Shown piece after piece: positions 1 to 11,688 of a stretch of 64,000 nucleotides of DNA. How positions within the stretch are numbered: the first letter of the stretch is position 1; every line of letters begins with the position of its first letter. The stretch covers positions 1 to 64,000 of the forward strand of contig JABVXV010000273.1 in assembly GCA_013365325.1 (NCBI GenBank). Reading direction: 5' to 3'. A model generated the notes under the pieces. That model worked only from the letters and a program-made list of their open reading frames with translations. It was not told the DNA's origin and did not search any database. This DNA is from Dipetalonema caudispina (taxonomy: Eukaryota; Nematoda; Chromadorea; Rhabditida; Onchocercidae). A program made the position numbers and the translations under genes.

Positions 1-192
1 TTTATTACCATCAAACATTTTCTTAATCAAAAAAAAAAAAAAAAAGCGGAACAATTCCTTGTTTTTCTTTCATTCTTTCCATTTATCCTCAATCTTTTTT
101 TTTTTTTTTTTTTACCTTACAAATTTTGACTATTAAAAAATTAATAGATCATTTTTTTTTCCCTCTCTCTCTCTTTCTCTCTATTTACTTAC

Positions 193-196
<4 letters not shown>

Positions 197-255
<59 letters not shown>
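197..255. repeat. Poly(T) tract, about 59 nt
   Basis: An uninterrupted T run, the longest of many A/T homopolymers of 15-30 nt in the window. Runs like this produce spurious Phe-rich open frames and are prone to length error in sequencing. Confidence 0.95.
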
Positions 256-3200
256 CTAATTTATCCCAAAAGAAATATTCATAATAGAATGGATGGATTA
301 TTTTTCTGTATATGCGCATATACAAAGAGAATGTATTCAAAATTGCTGTTGAAAACAGGATCCGATCGCCATTATCTCAGAGTTTTTCATATTTATTCCT
401 GTTCATGTATCCTTTCTCTTCTTCTTTCATAATAATTCCTTCTCTTCTTCCTTCTTCTCATTCATTCACATTTCTTCCTTTTCATGCTTATATCTTTTCA
501 TTACAATATCCTTCTTCTCTTTCTATTTCTCTCGTTTTCTTTCTTTTTTTTTTTTTTTTTTTTCCTTCCATTTTTCACCAATATACCAGATATATTTATT
601 AGGTCATCATCTATCCCTTCTCATATTCTATTTTCTTTAAAATAACATATAGTTAGATAAGTAACAGAAAAGATTTTGGAATTTCTTTTTGAATAAGTAA
701 TTATATGAGAAAAAAAAAAAAAAAAAAAAGGAAAAAAAAATAGATTATGATCTTTTGAAACGGATAATTTTGATATATTACAACAAAACTTTCGACTCTT
801 TTGTCTACTTTTGACATATTATAAATATCGGTAAAATTATTGATTGAATCGAAAAATGATCTTATCTTCAGTGAAAGTTATATGATTACTAAAATGAAAT
901 TTTTGAGATTCATATCACTTCGTGATAGGTTTTGGTGAAAGTGTCTCTTTGCATGTTTTAATTGAACATAGTACGGTATCACAACTATAAGCAGAAGGAA
1001 AGTACTGTATAAATTGTAGTTTGCTACAGTAAAATGTACTATTTCCATGTGCAACAGTTAAGATTTTATCAAAAATCTAATAGAACGATTTATTTGGTAT
1101 TGACAGTAGTATTAGATCAGTTATTTATTTCATATAATAAGTAATTTTTGAATTACTATGTTGTGAATTGACACTGACGAAATTATCTGATCGATTAAAC
1201 TAAGTAAAGAAATGAAGGAGGTGAAGAAAAAAAAATCTTACAAATTAGATTAGTTCTTTCGAATATAGTTTTTTTAAAGAAAAAAAATAAAGTTTGTCTG
1301 AATATTTAACCAATAAAATAGTCTTAAAATTTGACGCAAAAAAAAAAGAAGAAATTTCATTTAAAAAATATATAAGAAAATATTTATAACTGTGTATAAA
1401 TGAGAAAAATATTGAATCATTTTTCTTATAGCTAAAAAAAAGAAAAGTAAAACAAATATTTTTTAAATCTTTTTTTTTCCTTAATTTTTTCAAACGAATA
1501 TAAAAGTTTCTTAGATTAGAAATAAGAAGTTTTAACTAAGACATAGGCATATAATTTTTAGCTCCCTCAAAAATTCTTATCAAACCAAAGGAGAATTCCT
1601 TAATAAAACTGAAAAATTCGGGGGAAAAAAAGCGGGGGAGAGGGAAGAGGATGTAGGAAAAAAAAAAAAAAAAAAAGAAATAAGAAACTACAATGTTGTA
1701 AGACATACAACATTTGGTTATATGAACAATGGGCCAAAAAAATGAAACAACACGAGAGGAATATGCTTATTTTCAAGGAAGTAAAGGGAATAAGATGGAA
1801 CATATTACACCATATGCCTCTCCTGATCGACCGAACTACTTTACTATCTGGGTGGTCTCAATTAGCAGCAATTCGGGTGGTCCTTTTTTTAATTTTTTTT
1901 TTTTTCTTGTCCTCCCTCCCCCTCTTTTTCTCTCTCTTTATCACAAAAGATAGTTTTTCTCGAGAGAAAATTTCCCAGAAGTAAGTAAAAATCTTCAGTT
2001 AACATAATTTTGGCATTGTCAAATAGTGAGATTATTTACGGCACTCAAAGGACCAATAAATGGTCTACAAAAATTTTCAAACAGTGGCATATTTTGAAAT
2101 CCTTACTTTAGTTTAGTATTATTACTTCGACAAGTTTAAATATGATCATGGTAGATTTTTAGTTGATTTAAAAATATTCTTGAATTATCAAAAGTAAAAT
2201 AGCATTATTCATTACAGGAATCTCCAATATGGTATACAAATATTTACTTAGAAAGAGAGAGATATGTTTGATTTTGATGATATTTAAAATAGTTTTACAA
2301 TATTTAAATTTGAAGGCATCACTTCTTTTCATTTCGATATAATTAAGTTGATGTCAAGTATGAAACTAGTACTTTAAAAATAATAAATTCTACTTCAAAA
2401 TTTCCATCCATCCATAGAAAGATGCATAGTAGAGAATAACTGTAGAATGAATTTTATAATTAGTACAATTATTTAGCTATTAGAAGCTCTATAATCAAAC
2501 AGGTATTAGAAAATGCATGAGCAGATAAAACAGTCATATTTTCAACGACTTTTTTTTTCTGAAACTTTTAAAAATTTTGGATGAGATCGAAATTTACCAT
2601 TGTTTTTTGTGCTTTTTCAGAAACATTTGCAAAATATTCAAAGAAAAAAAAAACTACCACTTCTAAGTTTAAAAAATCTCATCAGTAAATTATTTCATTC
2701 ATTTTTGTAAATCTTGTATCCAAAGTCTTTTTTTATTACTATTTTTTTTTTTCTCAAGAAAAACGAGCTATCATTTTCCTTTCACAAACAAATGTAGGAA
2801 ATTGTTTTCAGAAGCAATACAAATTTCTCTAAATGATTTATTTTTCAATTTCGGGTCGGTTCTCATTTCAGGATTTTGTTTTAATGGATATTTTTTGCAT
2901 TAATACATACAATTTTTCAATAAAAACTGCCATCCCAATTTTTTTTTTGCTTTTCAATTTCCGGTTAAATTGATATTTTTTTAAATCTAAATCTAGAATT
3001 TAGCAAGAATTCTTATAGTTATTTCATAACAAAGTAAACTTGATCATATTCGTCCCATATGTTGATCACTATCTAATATATCCATCGTAGCAACGAGAAA
3101 AGGTTAGTAACTTAAGTCTAGTTGATTATAGAAGATAGTTCGAGAAGAGGATTGAATCGTTTTAATAGAAAAAAAGCTAACTGAAGTTTACTGTATATCA

Positions 3201-3942
3201 AATTACTGAGATATACCAGAAGTAAACTTACTGATTGCTTGAAACACAGTCATTAATGTTTCCTTGATGGAGTACTGCTATCATCAATAAATATTTCGAG
3301 ATAGTACCATTGATTTATCAGAAGTTAGTTTAAAAATTTCTCAGATAATTTATATTAGAAGATGAACTAATAGAGGAACGAGCAATACTTAATGTTGGTG
3401 CAAAGAATATTAGCATTTCAATAATTGAATTTCTGAAAGAATGAATACTGTAAATAAGATTGAATCATAGATTTTGGACAGTATTCTTCAGATATATCAC
3501 TAACTCTTGATTGTCCAACAATAATAAGAACCACAATATAGCGATAATAACGAAATACTTAATACCAATAAGTATGATAAAATGGAGGGAGTAGTGATAC
3601 TGTTCTGCCGATCATCAGGAGAAGGTGCTCCTGAACTGGTTCGAAATGATATGAAATGAAATGGATTAGAATGGAATGGAATGGTATCAAAATGGCTGGG
3701 AAATGTGAGGCAGGCAGCAAGCAATACTCGTAAAATACCCATTTTCGTTAATGCAACGGCACCGGGACCAGTAGTGGTAATATTATAGGGAAGTGGTCGT
3801 ACAACGGGGAGGGAGGAGGTGGGGGGGGGGGGAGAAGAAGCGAGAATCTGAGCAACCCTTGAACAATGCTAAGGGTAAAGAAAACTGCTGTCGTACACTT
3901 CGATGTTCACCTGATGGCAATATTAACGATGATGGTAATTCC

Positions 3943-3992
3943 TGATGATGATGAGGATGATGATGATGATGATGATGATGGTGATGGTGGCG
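3943..3992. repeat. (GAT)n trinucleotide repeat
   Basis: Imperfect GAT/GAG/GGT triplets, continuing into looser GATGGT triplets up to about 4020. No coding context. Confidence 0.85.
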
Positions 3993-5218
3993 ATAATGGT
4001 ATCATTTGATGGTACCATCAACAATAATGATACTAATTAGAATTAATCTGATTGGCCTTCGAAAAAATTTTCGCTGTCTTTTTTGAAATTTTTATACTCT
4101 TGTTAAGGGTGAAATTATTTGATCATAAAATATCAGTTATTATATTATCCTATTGATTCAGCTAGCAATGAAATAACTATAAAAATATACTGAAACATTA
4201 AATTCCAAAGTTAATTTCAATTTTAGAAATGTGTGTAGCTTAGTTTGATTGATTTTATGTTAGTTATAACATTGATCATGTAGTTACATCTTTCAATTGA
4301 TCATCTTTTTCCGAATAATTAAATGTTTTTATGACGTTTAAATTAATTCATGCATGCAAATGCATTCTGAAAATTACCAATTTGTTTTTGTACTGAAATA
4401 TTTCAAGTCAAAATATATCCTCATAATGGACATTTTGAATTTTATCAATTTTTCCTGTCAAACTTATGGATGCAAATTCAATTTCTTTGCACAGTATTGA
4501 AATGTCGTGTCTCAGTTTCATTATTTCGAAATCTTCATTTAAAAAAATGCCTTTCTTTTCCTTTTTATAATTATTTAATTGTTTAATTGCTTCTTGGCTC
4601 TATATTTGACTCAAAATCATGGATCATCAATTTATCCCATAATAGAAATAACTGATAAGTTATATAGCAGTAGGCATTGAATTTCGTCACTTACACATGA
4701 AAAAGTATCAGTTACCGATAAATCAGTTAGAGAGATACTGTAGTGATGCCAAACTCCATTAACCGGATGTATGAAAAAGTATCAGAAACGGAAAATGTGA
4801 CTCTCTCGTTACATTCGATTGACGGGGTTGATGATTGGTTCGTTCGCTAACTATTTCCTGTATCCCATTTCGAATATTCGATCCGCGGGTTTAACTGGAA
4901 GGCCATAAGCGCATCGTCTTCATGGCGCCACCATATTCTACTCATTTCTACTTCTTCATTTTCCTTTCCTTCGTGTTACTCACATATCGTCCTTCTAACA
5001 AATTTAATTTCCTCCTTGTTGAAATGAAATTTTGGCCTGGACTTCATGACGCCAAACTTCTCTCACCTTTTTTCTTTTTCTTCCTCTGTTTGAAATTCTT
5101 TTCAAAAACTTTTGTATGAACTTTTTTTTTTTTTTTTTTTTTTTTTTCTTTAGATTAAAATTTTTCCCAAAAATCGTACCATAAAATCCATTATTGCATT
5201 GTTCGAGTTTTCTATCAT

Positions 5219-5314
5219 CTCCAACATACATACACACACACATACACATACACATACACACCATACATACATGCACACATATCACATCTATCCATCTATC
5301 TATCTATCTATCCA
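5219..5314. repeat. CA-rich repeat followed by (TATC)n
   Basis: Alternating CA with interspersed TACA units runs to about 5282 and is followed by tandem CTAT units. Open frames across it on both strands are repeat translations. Confidence 0.85.
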
Positions 5315-7281
5315 TGATGGCTGTAATACCTGCTGCTAATCAGGGTACGGGGGTCTTTCCTCTATCTTTTTTCCTATTTTCTACCATTTTCCGATTCTAC
5401 GCCACATTTCTCCATCTGTGCACATGAAATAGGATGGAAGAAATGTTATGTCTGCATGCCTTTCAATTCTGTCCTGAATTTTCGATTTTTTCTTTTTTTT
5501 TTCTTTTTTTTTTTTTTTTTTTTTCTTAAATATACCCTCTTTATGATCCATCCATGTTTTTGTTATAATAATGAATCCTTCCCTCTCTCTTTTCGTTTCC
5601 CTCTTCTTTCTACCCCCGTTACTTATCCATTTCATTATAGATCATTTTATATTCCGTTACTTTGATTATTTAGAATTAATGGAAGTGTTGTTAGATTAAA
5701 TTGCTAATTCGATGGTTTTGCACAACAATTATCATTTTATGTATATTTCTAAGATATTCGTTATTGTTTTGTTTAATTAAATTTAACGGATAAAATAAAT
5801 TATCCAAGCAATTTTTTTAAATGTATTTTAGATGAGTCATTAATTTTGTAACAAAATTCGTAAATTACCAGACATTAATTCGAATCCATCTGCTTAACGA
5901 ATCATATCGACCGTTTTATTCACTATACGCAATTATACATTGCATTAGGATAATCATTACTTCATTATTACTGATCAAATATGATTGATAAGTTTAATGA
6001 TAAAGAAGTTATTGATAATAAATTCGTATCCTTTTATACTAAGAGTATGATCGTCCAAATAATCTATTAATCAAGATAAGAGTATGAGAAATGTTAAGAC
6101 GATCTACCGTAATCATAGAAGAATTGTTTTGGCTAGAATAGCAATATTTATAACTTAGCTATAATATGATATCACCGATTATGTTAAATTTGCAATCATG
6201 CAGCTGGTGACTGCAGAATGCAATTTCCCTTAACAACGGTTGCAAATTTCCCATCTGCACCTGCTTAAGATGAACACATTCTCGTGGCCCTGAAAATTAG
6301 ATTTTTGTGATGCATTGATTTTCAGAATATTTCGGCTTATTTTATGATTGCCATTGAGTGTGAGAACATTCCAGACGAAGTTAGTTCTCAAAATACAAAT
6401 TTTTCAATTATTTTGAGTTTGTTTTAAAAATTTTTTTTCATTTTTTACTTAAAATTCTCGAAATATATATGGTTTAATTAATGAATATAAACCACTACCA
6501 TTCAATTGAATAATGCCAAAATTCAACGTACAATTGACAAGATCAATAATACAAATAATGAGGGACCTCGTGTGGTGATGGTTTCTGAAGGTGTCCTAAT
6601 TTATTAGCCTAACAAAATGGACTGAAAAATTGTTATCTATCAATGGCTCGTTCATTTGAATTGTAGCCATAAATTTTGTCAACTTACACAATGCCAAATT
6701 ATCCAATAGTATTTACTAATCATTTCTGATTCCCACAGCTTTCGCTACATTTAGAATGTTTGTAATTAATCGAAATTTTAACATTAATTTTTTTTTTAGA
6801 TTAAACTTTTCTTCTGATGCTAACGCTTTCGTTAACTTTGAATTTAAACAGTAAGTGAATATGGAAAAAAACTGTTGCAAATATTCCATTACATCTAAAA
6901 TTCCATTTAATCGTAATCCTACAGTTAAAAGAGAGGGGGTTGAAAATTATTTAATTTACATCAAGAAATCAAATAAAAGTAATTTGAACTCTGATGCTGA
7001 TTAACTCTGTTAACTCTAAAGATTATCCGGGAAAGAGAGATAGAGAGAGGGAGAAAAAAAAAAAAAAGAAAAGAAATGGCTAAAGGATTTTTGGTGCCTT
7101 TCTTCATACATTATGTTTATAGGAATCCAATAGGGTAATAATGATTTAACACTAAGTGTACATCAATAGCATGGCCATTTATTAATTAATGTAAACATGA
7201 GGAAGCTATTTAAATTAGCACCGAAATTATGATGATCATTGAAATAGGACGAGAATACGAGACATGTTATATGGACGGCGC

Positions 7282-7314
<33 letters not shown>

Positions 7315-8106
7315 GATCTTATTTATTTGATCTTTAGTTTTCACTTCGTCTGATTTGCCGAACAAAATTTTATGCATGAATGGAAAGAAAATAACGAAAA
7401 TTTGATGAATAAAAGCAATCAAATTTTAATAGTACATTAAGCGGCCCATTATTATAAGTAGTATTGCTGTTGCTGTGCATTACTAACTCTTGGGCTATTC
7501 GGAAGGCAACTAAACTGTTCAAATGGTCAATTTTATTAGGAAATTTAAAGCGTAAATTTCTTGCCTTTTCCGCTACTTTTTTTTTTTTTTTTGTACATGA
7601 TTCTAATGTTTAAGCTTATCATCAAATTCATTTCTAATGCTTTTTTTTTTTTCCATATAATGGACGTTCACGTAAAATGATAACGTTACAATGAATGAAA
7701 TACGCTCAATATGTTGGTGTCAACTGTTTGCCCTCCTTTTTCAGTTGACATTTTACCAATCACGTAATTTTTGATTTGATTTTTCAGGAGATTCAACCAA
7801 TCAGAGTTATGTTGGTGAACGCCCACAAATATTTCTAAGTTTGTTCATCTGATAACAAGAGGAGTAAGAGAAGTGGAGCAATAGCAAAAGATTCGAAGAA
7901 GACAGCTCCGCCTCTTTAACTTGGATACGGTATTTTGAGCTACTGCTACTACTATTGCTGCTGGCATGGTGTGCATGTCTTGCCTGCAGGAGGTGGTGTA
8001 TTAACGGCAACAGCATTTGCAGTAGTGGCAGTATTCAAATGTGCAAAGGAGCAGTAGCAGTGCTATTTTAAGTAGCAGCAAGAGGAGAAGAGTAAGGAGA
8101 AAGTGT

Positions 8107-8237
8107 GATCCATCCATCCAATCCATTCATCCAATCCATTCATCCAATCCATTCATCCAATCCATCCATCCGTCCATCTATCCAATCCATCCATCCATCC
8201 ATCCATCCATCCATCTATCTATCCATCCATCTATCCA
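8107..8237. repeat. (ATCC)n tetranucleotide repeat in the egl-5 leader region
   Basis: Tandem ATCC with frequent CAATCC and CATT variants. It lies just over 100 bp upstream of the egl-5 start codon, so it is in the promoter or untranslated leader. The Ser-Ile-His-Pro open frame over it is a repeat artefact. Confidence 0.85.
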
Positions 8238-8339
8238 GTTGATCCCTCCCATATCCCCCACTGATCAACCATTTCGGTTTTTTTTTTTTTTGCTGACAAT
8301 TTGTTGTACGTGGTAAAAGCAGCCATAAAGTAATACCAG

Positions 8340-8343
8340 CAAC
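8340..8343 (+). promoter_or_regulatory. Probable trans-splice acceptor and 4-nt leader of egl-5
   Basis: TACCAG|CAAC followed directly by ATG. An acceptor without a plausible upstream coding exon, placed this close to the start, is the usual sign of spliced-leader addition in nematodes. It decides the start codon at 8344. Confidence 0.5.
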
Positions 8344-10170
8344 ATGAATGCACCAACGCTTTCAGCGATGGGTTTCGAATTTCCCGCTTCCGGTTCGCGA
8401 ACTTTTCAAGATGCGGCAGCATCAGCTGCAGTAGCTGCCGCTATTCCAACAGATGATCATCTGCAACGACTTGCACAAATGACTCAAGGTGTTGGTCATA
8501 CCACTTCTTCGTCAACAACTACAAAATCTTCGGGTTCCTCCGATAGTAGTGACCCCAATTCGACTACCACTCAACCGGATCCAGCCTTATATCAGAGTGC
8601 TGCTGCTGCATATGTACAGCAATACGGCAATTGGCCTAATTATTATCAACAATTCGGGCAGCCAATGAATCCAGCTGCGGCTGCATTTTCTGCCTGGCCA
8701 GCACAATGCTATGCACCTCCACATTGGCCAAATTATGGTGAGTTAAATTTAATGAAATTTATGTTCATGACGGCTATATGGCACTTTAATTCGATTTCCT
8801 CGCTCAATCATCTTTGTGTTTGTTTGTCCATCTATCGTCTCTAAGGGCCAATTCATGGGTGTATACATACTGCTAATACTCATTCTCTCTTTTTATTTTA
8901 TTTAATTGTCCATAAATTTTTATTTAATTCCCTTCTCACTTCCCTTTTAATGAAGCATTTCATCACTCTCCATAGATCATTCGATTATTAGGTTTAAGAT
9001 TTGATCCATTCACACTGAAATGTAATTTATCTATTCGATATAATTCAAATAATAGTTTAACGGCCACTACTTATTAAGCTGTTAAAAGTTCTCACAGTTT
9101 AACTCTCATCCGAACTTCTGAACTATTTCCTTATGATCATCATAGATGTTGCTATACAGAGGACCCTCATCACATCATCTTTTATTTAATACCTCGTTTA
9201 TCACTATTATTGTAGTTTTGTTAATTGTCATTAATGATAATCTTCATTACAGTCAATTATATTGCACTGTCGCTTGCTTACTAATCAATTCTTTGAATTT
9301 AACTAATTTGATGAAACTCTTTCTCTCCTGCAACACATAAAGTTACTACCGGTGAAGAAATTACCTTTTGTGAATTTGTTTAATCTTACAAAATCACAGT
9401 AACTTTTGGAATTGAAAAGAATTTTAAATTTCATTCTTAAAATTCTACAGCCTTTCATTTTTTTCTCTCTATATCTTCAATGCCAATATTTCTTACAATT
9501 AATTAACAATATTTGATCTATTTATCACTTTATTTCTCTTCATGAATTAATTCCCTTTCGAAAATATATTTTTGGTAATGAAAATAATTTTTAAAAATTG
9601 TTGAAAATTCAAGTTGAAATTTATGTAAATTTCCAAATTGAAATAAAATCCCGAAATGACAAAGTGAACGAGACCGAAAAAGGCGATAAAATTTTTGGGA
9701 GAATTTTGTTTGATCTAAAATTGCAGCACAATCGAAGAAGGGTCGTCAAACATATCAACGTTATCAGACGTCAGTACTCGAAAGCAAGTTCCAGCAAAGC
9801 AGTTATGTGAGTAAAAAGCAACGTGAAGAGCTTCGGCTACAGACCAATTTGAGCGATCGACAAATCAAAATATGGTTCCAGAATCGTCGAATGAAAGCTA
9901 AGAAGGAGAAGAATCGGTGTGAAGAACAAAATGAGCATTCTGCTTTGCTTCCAGCTAATCCACCCAAGCAATTGGTCGTTGATAGTGCTGCTGCGGCTGC
10001 GGCTGCAGCTGCAGCTGCAGCTGCAGCCGAAGAACGCGTGGATAAAAAGGTAGCCGCTGGCGCAGGCTGGTGCATGTCGGCGATGCCAACAATGCCCCAA
10101 CCATGGCCTAATCAAGTACCACCTCATCCAGCATCATATGTACCCTATCCTATTTGTCCACCCAATATAT
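8344..10170 (+). CDS. egl-5: EGL-5-type posterior Hox transcription factor (Abdominal-B class)
   Basis: This is a nuclear sequence-specific regulator of posterior identity, judged by family. Two coding exons, 8344-8737 and 9727 to the TGA near 10170, join in phase 1 and give about 279 aa. The donor is TATG|GTGAGT and the acceptor TTGCAG|CAC. The start lies 4 nt after a TACCAG acceptor, which suits trans-splicing. Residues 1-131 are Ala/Ser/Thr-rich and end with Trp/Tyr-Pro motifs (QCYAPPHWPNY). The 60-aa homeodomain is complete (starting KKGRQTYQRYQT; helix 3 is [16 protein letters not shown]). The KKGRQTYQRYQT start and the LLPANPPK motif after the domain match my memory of C. elegans EGL-5. 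A run of 14 Ala follows, then a Pro/Trp-rich tail. Identification is strong; untranslated or further 5' exons cannot be excluded. The 5' exon may also serve the Antp-like homeobox downstream. Confidence 0.9.
9985..10029 (+). repeat. Poly-alanine (GCN)n tract inside egl-5
   Basis: Fourteen Ala codons, mostly GCT, GCG and GCA, lie shortly after the homeodomain. They are in frame and part of the protein. Alanine runs of this kind are common in homeodomain proteins and are often length-variable. Confidence 0.85.
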
Positions 10171-10172
10171 GA

Positions 10173-11200
10173 AATCTGATTTGATGGGTTTCATATTTTT
10201 TATGTGTGCATTTTTCATGTGCTATAATGCATCCAATCAATGTTTCTCTTTACTTTATTACCGGTGGTTTTCATTAATTATAGAATATGCGACAAACTGA
10301 TGCTCATTTACTAGAAAAAAAAGATGACCAGTTGACCAAAAATCCTGTAAAAGAGAAAACGGTCAATCTGTTCCGCATAGTTGTAAATGGGCTCATTATT
10401 GTATTACGAAAGTATTTGAACCAAAAAAAAAACTAGTAAAGTAATCTATTTATTTCATTTAGGTGGAACTAAAATTTCACAAATTTGATTACAAAATTTT
10501 ATGTGTTAATTTTTCATTTTAATTTATGCATTTAAATTAATCCTGTCTGAAAAACTGATTTTCCCTTTTAGTTTGACGCATCATATATGTTTGATTGTGA
10601 TCATAAGTTTTGATTTTAATTTGATTTGATTACCGTATATGGGAGTGTTGTTTGAGCGCCTTTTTCTTTTGAATGAACGAATGAAGAAGTTATGAACGAC
10701 AGAAAAGTTCTCTCTCTTTTTTTTTTTTGCAGTTGCAGCTCAACAAAATTTTACGGAAATTTTTATCAACACTCAAATTTTAAGCTTTAATATTTAATTT
10801 AACTTTTGACTTCTATTCTATCGTAAAATTTGAATAAATTTTAAGGATCTCTCTCTAGCTTGAAATTTCTTTTGTTATTGATAATGCTAAAGTTTTGAAT
10901 TTTTTCTCAACTTAAAACTTCTAAACAGCGAATCAATTAGATTTATCCGAATAAATCTTATTATTTGCAAAATACAAGAAAGCTACTATTCCTCATTATT
11001 CTTCATCTTCTAACTTTCCAAAGTGTTACATATTGACTTACATCTACTTGCATCTCTTGCCTAATATTTCCATTTTGTAAATAATATTTACAAAATATAC
11101 CAAAATTAAAAATTCTCATTTATTGCAAAATTAAAAAAAAAAAAAAAAAAAAAGAAAACAAAAGAAAATTTTCACAAACAAAAGCTTAAAGATCATACAA
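10173..11200. other. egl-5 to ant-1 interval, no gene seen
   Basis: AT-rich DNA with no exon I can support. If ant-1 transcripts begin in the egl-5 5' exon, this stretch is intronic for ant-1 and 3' flanking for egl-5. Confidence 0.6.
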
Positions 11201-11326
11201 ATTTGCATATATATATATATATATTTATATATTTATATATGTATATATTCCTGTGCTCTTCACTTCCAGCGATGATGCAGAAACAAAATGAAAAAAAAAA
11301 AAAAAAAAAACAGGCATTCATTGCAG

Positions 11327-11559
11327 ATAACTGTAAGAAGAGAGGGAGGCAAACGTACAGTCGTCAACAAACGTTGGAACTTGAGAAGGAATTTCACTAC
11401 AACAAATATTTGACCCGACGACGGCGTATTGAATTAAATCGAACGCTGGGTCTCACTGAACGACAGATCAAAATTTGGTTCCAAAATCGACGGATGAAGA
11501 AGAAAAAGGAGGATAAGGCAAAGGAAGAGCACAGGAATATTCATAGTTTTGAAAATTGA
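11327..11559 (+). CDS. ant-1: Antp-class homeobox exon (ant-1 / mab-5-like Hox gene), 3' exon
   Basis: Encodes a complete homeodomain with only a short tail, then TGA. It starts [12 protein letters not shown], contains [18 protein letters not shown] and has helix 3 [16 protein letters not shown]. The [12 protein letters not shown] block is the hallmark of central (Antp/mab-5) Hox proteins. I place the exon start after TTGCAG at 11326, phase 1. No separate 5' coding exon is visible between egl-5 and this exon, and the egl-5 5' exon ends in the matching phase, so a joined product of about 208 aa (8344-8737 + 11327-11559) keeps the frame. The alternative is an in-frame start at 11272, just after a CTTCCAG acceptor, reading through a 20-A tract. 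Homeobox class is certain; orthology to mab-5 versus a filarial ant-1 type is my inference, and the symbol follows my recollection of the Brugia name. Confidence 0.85.
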
Positions 11560-11656
11560 TTCAAATTTTCAAAATACCTTTTTTTTTTTTTTTTTTTTTT
11601 TTCTCACCAATCAGTCTATAATATAATGTAATTCTTTATTACAATGCTAACTTTGG

Positions 11657-11688
<32 letters not shown>

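Larger units (their letters stand above)
1..8040. other. Gene-poor AT-rich region upstream of egl-5
   Basis: I see no supportable exon on either strand. The short open frames here are low-complexity (Phe/Lys runs from homopolymers) and lack splice context. The stretch holds long T and A tracts, a GAT repeat, a CA/TATC repeat and two islands of more mixed composition, at about 3.56-4.02 kb and 4.79-4.96 kb. By position it should contain upstream regulatory DNA of the Hox gene that starts at 8344, but no specific element can be named from sequence alone. Confidence 0.6.

Noticed and set aside
5004..5635. Overlapping Lys- and Phe-rich frames on both strands
   Set aside because: Driven by A/T homopolymers and CA/TATC repeats; no splice sites or balanced codons.
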